Of a stretch of DNA of 7,118 nucleotides, positions 1 to 4,271 are shown one piece after another. The translations under genes and the position numbers were made by a program. The notes under the pieces were generated by a model. The model saw only the letters and a list, made by a program, of their open reading frames with translations, had not been told where the DNA came from and searched no databases. The stretch is from Legionellaceae bacterium (lineage in GTDB: Bacteria; Pseudomonadota; Gammaproteobacteria; Legionellales; Legionellaceae): the NCBI GenBank assembly GCA_027449525.1, contig DAIDLK010000009.1, positions 4,666 to 11,783 of the forward strand, in the 5' to 3' direction. The number at the start of each line of letters is the position of its first letter. The first letter of the stretch is position 1.

Positions 1-850
1 CCAGCACCATGTTGGCCGCCTGCTTCGGCGGTAGCGCTTGGCGCATGTGCAGCGTCTGTAGCTGGCGAGGAGCAATACTTGTGATGTGGCCTAGTTGGTT
101 GGCAAAACGCTCTGTGAGTGCGTTGTCAAATGCCACTTTATCCAATTGCATGAGATAATCTGCCTGTTGCGGCTGGGTAGACCAAACAATGGAGCAACGG
201 TGTAGGTCGTGGAGTGGTAGGAAAGCGAGAGGGCCGTCTGGGTAAAAGCGTTGGTAAGCAGTGTACTGATGGGATTTCTCAGTCAGCACGCTGGTTACAA
301 TCGCTTGGTGAGGGTAGGGCCAAGTTGTTACGTCAATCCCTAATTGGTGGCGAGTGAGTGATTGAGCTCCATCGGTAATCATTACCAAGGCTGGACGCCA
401 CATGCGTTGCGCGCCCTTAAAATAAATAGCTTCAGTTTGAATCCCCTCAACTTCAAGCGTGGTGTTGCTGTGCAGAATAACGCCTGCCCCAAGGCACTGG
501 GCAATTAACGCGCTCTTTAAGGCGTCGTGCTCAATAATAAAGCCTAATTCGCGGCGTGCGATTGATTGAGCCTGTAAGGAAAGGATACCCTGGCCTGTCG
601 CATCAGCCACTCGTATTTGTTGGTAGGGTGCGCAATGAGTCGAGCTGAGTGTTTGCCAGACACCAAGTGATTCAAGTAAGCGAAGGGACTGGTGATTAAT
701 CGCATAAACGCGTTGCGTGGCGGGTCCCGGTAAATTGTGTGCTTCTACTACCTCAACGGAGTACCCGCATTGACGCATGGCAAGTGCACTGGCCAAGCCG
801 ATAATACCACCACCAATGACTAGACACGATTCGCTTGAGATATTGTGCAT
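1..850 (-). CDS. UbiH/UbiF/UbiI (VisC)-family FAD-dependent ubiquinone-biosynthesis hydroxylase, C-terminus cut by window edge
   Basis: This is the first 283 codons of a flavoprotein monooxygenase; the frame is open from the ATG at 850 to the left edge. Enzymes of this family hydroxylate the aromatic ring of polyprenylated ubiquinone precursors using FAD, O2 and NAD(P)H, close to the inner membrane. Visible motifs: the Rossmann dinucleotide motif GGGIIG (residues 13-18), an acidic residue ending the second strand (E36), RVYAIN (47-52, matching the RVSAIN of UbiI as recalled), the DG motif ITDGAQS (158-164, slightly divergent from the usual ADGANS), and a PDGPLAFLPL stretch followed by SIVWST near residue 215. 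The C-terminal GD motif that contacts the FAD ribityl chain lies outside the window. The ATG at 850 fits the usual distance to the FAD motif; an upstream in-frame TTG is less likely. It is transcribed divergently from the DUF2520 gene. Which ring position it hydroxylates cannot be decided from this fragment. Confidence 0.86.
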   Translation of the reverse strand, partial: MHNISSESCLVIGGGIIGLASALAMRQCGYSVEVVEAHNLPGPATQRVYAINHQSLRLLESLGVWQTLSSTHCAPYQQIRVADATGQGILSLQAQSIARRELGFIIEHDALKSALIAQCLGAGVILHSNTTLEVEGIQTEAIYFKGAQRMWRPALVMITDGAQSLTRHQLGIDVTTWPYPHQAIVTSVLTEKSHQYTAYQRFYPDGPLAFLPLHDLHRCSIVWSTQPQQADYLMQLDKVAFDNALTERFANQLGHITSIAPRQLQTLHMRQALPPKQAANMVL

Positions 851-865
851 GAACTGTGCTAATAT
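835..865 (+). promoter_or_regulatory. Candidate extended -10 sigma70 promoter for the DUF2520 gene
   Basis: TTGAGA (835-840) is followed after 19 bp by TAATAT (860-865), which is preceded by a TGn extension (TGC at 857-859), giving an extended -10 element. A transcript starting near 872 would have a leader of about 29 nt to the ATG at 901, which argues for that start rather than the in-frame GTG at 856, which lies inside the promoter. The -35 part overlaps the start of the divergent ubi gene. This is a pattern match only. Confidence 0.35.
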
Positions 866-881
866 GCCATAAAATATCAAG

Positions 882-909
882 AGTATACAAAGATAGCCGT
901 ATGTTGCAA
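882..909 (-). promoter_or_regulatory. Candidate sigma70 promoter for the ubi hydroxylase gene
   Basis: Read on the minus strand, TTGCAA (909-904; 4 of 6 consensus bases) is followed after 16 bp by TATACT (887-882; 5 of 6). A transcript starting near 875 would have a leader of about 25 nt before the ATG at 850. The -35 element falls inside the first codons of the DUF2520 gene, so the two divergent promoters would overlap face to face. Confidence 0.35.
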
Positions 910-1746
910 ATTAATTTAATTGGTGCGGGTCGGGTTGGTCAAACGTTGGGGTATTTGCTCGTGCAATCGGGAGAGGTAGCCCTGCAAGCAGTCATGGCCC
1001 TTTCTCGACACAGTGCTGAACGAGCGGTGCAATTTATTGGGCAGGGTTATTACTGTGCTACAATTGCTGAGTTGCCGCCCGCTGAGTTAACCTTAATTAC
1101 TACTCCCGATGCAGCACTCGAGGGCGTCAGTCGAAGTTTGTTCGAAAATGCACCGTTGCGTCCTAATGACATCGTTCTGCACTGCAGCGGTGCCTATACG
1201 TCTGAACAGCTTGCTATTGTCAGGGAGCGTGGGTGCTTGGTGGCTAGTTTGCATCCGGTATGCAGTATTGCTATGCCTGCTGTAGCGATTCAATCGTTTT
1301 CCGGTACGTTGTGTGCGTTGGAAGGAGACGCGGAAGCCGTTCGTTTAGTGTCTCAATTAGTTACTCAATGCGGTGTCGTACCTTTTCTAGTAGAAAAACA
1401 ACAAAAAGCACTTTATCATGCCGGCAGTGTCTTTGCGGCAAATTATCTGGTGACGCTTGCTGAACAAGCGTGTCGTTGTTTCCAACAAGCAGGCCTTCAA
1501 GAGCACTTAATTAAACCGCTCATACAGCAATTAATGCACACGAGTTTAGTCAACGTGCTGCAAGCGGAACAACCAGCTCACGCGTTAACAGGTCCCATGC
1601 AACGAGGGGATGTTGCCACCCTAAAAGCTCATTTAGCCGTACTACCCAGTGGCTTACGATCATGTTATTTAGCCATGGCGCGTGCTACGCTGCCACTGTT
1701 GAAAAAGTTCCCCGAGCACCAACTAACGGCAGTATTCGATGAGTAA
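901..1746 (+). CDS. Rossmann-like and DUF2520 domain-containing protein (predicted NAD(P)-binding oxidoreductase)
   Basis: A 281-residue protein of the Rossmann/DUF2520 family, whose reaction and substrate are not established to my knowledge. The N-terminal Rossmann domain begins at once with GAGRVG (residues 8-13), the dinucleotide-binding GxGxxG motif, and continues through LITTPDAAL (65-73) and LHCSGAY (93-99). The family's LHP signature is at 117-119. The helical DUF2520 half carries YHAGSVFAANYL (172-183) and LTGPMQRGD (229-237), both matching conserved blocks of the family as I know it. The architecture resembles 6-phosphogluconate dehydrogenase-like and ketopantoate reductase-like enzymes, so a reductase or dehydrogenase role is inferred. 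The ATG at 901 is preferred because the fold starts directly after it; an in-frame GTG at 856 would add 15 residues without family character. There is no strong ribosome binding site. The gene is divergent from the ubi hydroxylase, and its 3' end overlaps pncC tail to tail by 24 bp. Confidence 0.87.
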   Translation: MLQINLIGAGRVGQTLGYLLVQSGEVALQAVMALSRHSAERAVQFIGQGYYCATIAELPPAELTLITTPDAALEGVSRSLFENAPLRPNDIVLHCSGAYTSEQLAIVRERGCLVASLHPVCSIAMPAVAIQSFSGTLCALEGDAEAVRLVSQLVTQCGVVPFLVEKQQKALYHAGSVFAANYLVTLAEQACRCFQQAGLQEHLIKPLIQQLMHTSLVNVLQAEQPAHALTGPMQRGDVATLKAHLAVLPSGLRSCYLAMARATLPLLKKFPEHQLTAVFDE

Positions 1747-2220
1747 ATGCAGTGCGGCAACGACTGCTTGGAGACGAATGGCGGGTCGATTACCGATAAA
1801 ATGATGTTTTGTGCTGACGGATGTTTTATTCAATCGGCTGCAAGCTATCCAGACCGTGCCGACTGGTTTATCCTCTGTGCCGCCATCAGGTCCGGCAATT
1901 CCGGTAATGGCAACACTGATGTGTGCCGCAGGGTTTTTTTTAAGCGCACCTTCGGCCATGGCAATCGCTGTAGCTTGACTAACCGCGCCGTGCTGATCAA
2001 TCACGTTAGCTTGGACACCAAGGCAAGCGATTTTGGCGGCATTAGAATAGGTTATAAAGCCTCGATCAAACCAGCGAGAGCTGCCAGGGATATCGGTGAT
2101 GGCAGCGCATAAGCTGCCACCCGTACAGGATTCGGCCACGGTTAATTGCCACGCTTTGTTCTGCAATAACTCACCCAGTTGCATTGCAATAGCATGTGCC
2201 GATGGCTCAGGCAGACTCAT
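1723..2220 (-). CDS. pncC: Nicotinamide-nucleotide amidohydrolase PncC (CinA C-terminal domain, stand-alone)
   Basis: A 165-residue stand-alone CinA C-terminal domain protein, the usual size of PncC. The enzyme deamidates nicotinamide mononucleotide to nicotinate mononucleotide plus ammonia in the cytoplasm, returning NMN (for example from NAD-dependent DNA ligase) to NAD synthesis. Visible family motifs are AESCTGG (residues 29-35, with S31), ITDIPGSS (41-48), FITYSNAAK (55-63, with Y58 and K63), GAVS (78-81) and the long conserved block ITGIAGPDGGTEDKPVGTVW (105-124). The conserved Ser/Tyr/Lys residues expected for catalysis are therefore present. The N-terminal MoCF-like domain of full CinA is absent, as normal for PncC. 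The start codon overlaps the stop of the upstream hydrolase gene (ATGA, 2217-2220), implying translational coupling; only a weak AGAAG lies upstream. The 3' end overlaps the convergent DUF2520 gene. A run of eight A residues in the coding strand (codons 94-96) is a possible slippage site. Confidence 0.94.
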   Translation of the reverse strand: MSLPEPSAHAIAMQLGELLQNKAWQLTVAESCTGGSLCAAITDIPGSSRWFDRGFITYSNAAKIACLGVQANVIDQHGAVSQATAIAMAEGALKKNPAAHISVAITGIAGPDGGTEDKPVGTVWIACSRLNKTSVSTKHHFIGNRPAIRLQAVVAALHLLIEYCR

Positions 2221-2942
2221 TTTGCTGTAACTTCTGACAATTGCTCTTGAAGAAAATCAACCATCAACCGTTCGGCTCGTGCGGCGGTGCGTGGTTGATA
2301 ACGGGTGCCAAGGGTAGGATCGTTTGCTGTTGGCACCATAAAAGCGTGTTGTGTTTGGCTGTAGCAATGTACTTGCCAATCGGCTTCAGCTTGCGTCATT
2401 TCATCACAAAAGGCATTGACTTGGCTTGGTTTAACCATGGGGTCATCATGGCCGTGCAGTACCAGAATAGCAGCTTTTATGGTACTGCGCACCGTTTGCG
2501 GCGGTGGGTGCAGTAAACCATGAAAACTCACCGCAGCGGTGATATTCGCTCCGCAACGGGCTAAATCGAGTGCGCATAAACCTCCAAAGCAAAAGCCAAT
2601 AATAGCGATCCGGTGCGGATCTACCTGCGGCAGCGCCGCTACCGTATGTAACGCAGCCAGCAAACGGGCTTGTAATTTAGCGCGATCGTTAATGAGGGGT
2701 TCCATTAACGCTGTTTTTTCAGCAGTTGTCTCTCCCTGAGTGCCGTTGCCATACATATCCAGCGCAAAACCAACATAGCCGAGTTTGGCGAGCGCTTCAG
2801 CTTGTGCACAAGCAAAAGCATTTCGTCCGCTCCAATCGTGCGCCACGAGCACTGCTGGGCGTACTAAAGTGTCATCGGGGGTAGCGAGAAAGCCTTCGCA
2901 GGTCAGATTGTCATGGGTATAAAAATGTTTGGCAGTGTGCAT
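2217..2942 (-). CDS. Dienelactone hydrolase-family alpha/beta-hydrolase
   Basis: A 241-residue alpha/beta-hydrolase of the dienelactone hydrolase family. Visible features: RPAVLVAHDWSGRN (28-41, start of the core fold with the loop shaping the oxyanion hole), GYVGFALDMYG (55-65), the nucleophile elbow GFCFGG (116-121, catalytic C118 instead of serine, as in true dienelactone hydrolases), HGHDDP (163-168, acid D167) and TQHAF (197-201, base H199). The Cys-Asp-His triad is therefore complete. No other aromatic-degradation gene is in the window, so a role in chlorocatechol breakdown is not supported; the natural substrate is unknown and a general esterase/lactonase role is likely. The ATG at 2942 is chosen because homologues as I know them start close to this point. 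A TTG at 3023 is in frame and would add 27 residues overlapping engB. No good ribosome binding site precedes either start. It sits 62 bp after engB and overlaps pncC by 4 bp, so the three genes are probably co-transcribed. Confidence 0.9.
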   Translation of the reverse strand: MHTAKHFYTHDNLTCEGFLATPDDTLVRPAVLVAHDWSGRNAFACAQAEALAKLGYVGFALDMYGNGTQGETTAEKTALMEPLINDRAKLQARLLAALHTVAALPQVDPHRIAIIGFCFGGLCALDLARCGANITAAVSFHGLLHPPPQTVRSTIKAAILVLHGHDDPMVKPSQVNAFCDEMTQAEADWQVHCYSQTQHAFMVPTANDPTLGTRYQPRTAARAERLMVDFLQEQLSEVTAK

Positions 2943-3004
2943 CGGGTAGAGCCAATGATTCGTAATTTCTAGAGCATAAGCGAGCTGTGGGTGAAAAACA
3001 ATGG

Positions 3005-3604
3005 TTACTGCCAAGCAAACCAAGCATCGAGTGTTGCGACTAGTTCGTCTAGGCCTTGACGTTTGAGGGAAGAAAATAATTGGATGCTAACCAGACTCTC
3101 GCTACTTGCGTAGCGGTGCTGAAGAGCCAGTAAACGATGTTTTGCTTCACCGCGGCTGAGTTTATCCGCTTTGGTTAATAGAATGTGTACGGGTAATTGA
3201 TGCTCTATGGCCCAGCTTAATAGGGTATGATCAGGTGGTTTGAGCGGGTGGCGACAGTCACTCAGTAAAATTAAGCCGCATAAGCTTTGCCGAACATCGA
3301 GGTAATGCGCCAAATTGTTTTGCCAATTGATTTTGACGCGTTGGGCTACTTTGGCGTACCCGTAACCTGGGAGATCAACTAAACGGTGCTGCTCGTCTTT
3401 TACTGTGAATAAATTAATGAGCTGGGTGCGTCCAGGCGTTTTACTGGTACGCGCGAGATTATGGATACCAGTAAGGCAATTGAGCGCGCTGGATTTTCCC
3501 GCGTTGGAGCGTCCGGCAAACGCTACCTCATAACCGATATCAGCCGGAAGTTGATTCACACGTGCGGCGCTTTTTAAAAACTGGGCTTGATTATAACGGT
3601 TCAT
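3005..3604 (-). CDS. engB: Ribosome-biogenesis GTPase EngB (YihA/YsxC)
   Basis: A 199-residue TRAFAC-class GTPase of the EngB/YihA/YsxC family, needed in bacteria for assembly of the large ribosomal subunit. All G motifs are visible: G1 GRSNAGKS (31-38), the switch I region with SKTPGRTQ (54-61), G3 DLPGYGYAK (77-85), G4 TKAD (144-147) and G5-like FSSLKRQG (177-184). The family-specific DCRHPLKPPD (116-125) lies between G3 and G4. Length and motif spacing match the family. The ATG at 3604 is chosen because MNRYNQAQFLKSA begins where family members begin; an in-frame ATG at 3706 would add 34 residues lacking family character and would run into the divergent cytochrome gene. No clear Shine-Dalgarno sequence was seen. 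It appears to head a minus-strand cluster with the dienelactone hydrolase homologue and pncC. Divergent pairing of engB with a cytochrome c4 gene is a familiar gammaproteobacterial arrangement. Confidence 0.96.
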   Translation of the reverse strand: MNRYNQAQFLKSAARVNQLPADIGYEVAFAGRSNAGKSSALNCLTGIHNLARTSKTPGRTQLINLFTVKDEQHRLVDLPGYGYAKVAQRVKINWQNNLAHYLDVRQSLCGLILLSDCRHPLKPPDHTLLSWAIEHQLPVHILLTKADKLSRGEAKHRLLALQHRYASSESLVSIQLFSSLKRQGLDELVATLDAWFAWQ

Positions 3605-3663
3605 AGTGGTTAATCTGTGCTGTATTTTCGCAGATAGTGTAACATTAGTTGATGCATACGCGT

Positions 3664-3667
3664 GAGG
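3664..3667 (+). promoter_or_regulatory. Shine-Dalgarno sequence of the cytochrome c4 gene
   Basis: GAGG lies 4 nt before the ATG at 3672, a short but workable spacing. It supports this start, which is also the one that yields a signal peptide. The 67-bp divergent spacer (3605-3671) must also carry promoters for both engB and the cytochrome gene, but I see no convincing -35/-10 pair in it on either strand. Confidence 0.55.
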
Positions 3668-3671
3668 TTTT

Positions 3672-4271
3672 ATGCAAACAATTATTGCCGTTCTTTTATT
3701 GAGCATTGCAGCTTGGCTTCATGCAGCAGGTGATGTGGAAGCGGGGCACGCCAAAGCGCTCGTGTGTGCGGCTTGTCATGGTACGGAAGGGGTGAGTAGC
3801 GTGTCAATTTTTCCGCATTTAGCCGGTCAGCACGCGCCGTATTTAGTTAAGCAATTATCTGATTATCAGCTTGATACCGTGCGCCATGCCGCGGTGATGA
3901 TGCCGTTTGTCGCGAATTTAAGCGAGCAAGACAAGCTGGATTTGGCAGCGTATTACGCCAGCCTGCCGCCCTATCAGCCGCGAGCAGAGAGGCGTCATAA
4001 TCCACGCGGAAGAAAAATTTATCGTCAAGGTGATGCTGCAAAACAAATTACCGCCTGTATAGCCTGCCACGGCCCTAGGGGCCAGGGGAATGGTGCTGCT
4101 GGTTTTCCATTGGTTGCCGGGCAGTCAGCTGATTACGCTCGCGCGCAACTGCAAGCCTTCCAGCATAAGACGCGCGCAAATGACGTGCATGCGATCATGC
4201 GGACCATCAGTGCACATTTGGATGCAGAAGACATCAGTGCCCTAGCCGATTATATGGCCAGCCTGCATTAA
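3672..4271 (+). CDS. Periplasmic di-haem cytochrome c4
   Basis: A 199-residue exported di-haem cytochrome c of the c4 type, carrying electrons in the periplasm between the bc1 complex and terminal oxidases. Residues 1-18 form a signal peptide with a hydrophobic core (IIAVLLLSIAAW) and a cleavage site around LHA/AGD; the n-region lacks a positive charge. Two tandem cytochrome domains follow. The first has CAACH (32-36; haem thioethers on C32 and C35, axial H36) and an axial methionine at M76 or M77 in the MMPF segment. The second has CIACH (129-133) and axial M176 in the IMRT segment. FPHLAGQ (47-53) and FPLVAGQ (145-151) are the matching post-haem motifs of the two halves, showing the internal duplication. 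Length and order match cytochrome c4. It is divergent from engB, and its TAA stop shares a TTAA with the convergent parC stop. Confidence 0.94.
   Translation: MQTIIAVLLLSIAAWLHAAGDVEAGHAKALVCAACHGTEGVSSVSIFPHLAGQHAPYLVKQLSDYQLDTVRHAAVMMPFVANLSEQDKLDLAAYYASLPPYQPRAERRHNPRGRKIYRQGDAAKQITACIACHGPRGQGNGAAGFPLVAGQSADYARAQLQAFQHKTRANDVHAIMRTISAHLDAEDISALADYMASLH

Noticed and set aside
856..900. 15-residue N-terminal extension of the DUF2520 protein from a GTG at 856
   Set aside because: The Rossmann fold starts directly after the ATG at 901, and the extension overlaps the candidate promoter.
1747..2112. 121-codon plus-strand open frame directly after the DUF2520 gene
   Set aside because: It lies antisense to the well-supported pncC gene, and its translation shows no recognisable motif.
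2960..3010. TTGTTT-N17-TATGCT as a separate promoter for the dienelactone hydrolase gene
   Set aside because: Only 3 of 6 and 4 of 6 consensus bases match, and co-transcription from engB is the simpler reading.
3605..3671. Promoters or a regulator palindrome in the engB/cytochrome c4 divergent spacer
   Set aside because: No -35/-10 pair of acceptable quality was found on either strand, and the only palindrome is the short ATGCAT.
3605..3706. 34-residue N-terminal extension of EngB from the ATG at 3706
   Set aside because: It lacks family character, would make EngB too long, and runs into the divergent cytochrome c4 start.
4068..4085. GGCCC/GGGCC inverted repeat that could be a small hairpin
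   Set aside because: It lies inside the second haem domain coding sequence of cytochrome c4 (CHGPRGQG), has a short stem and no T-tract, so codon content explains it.
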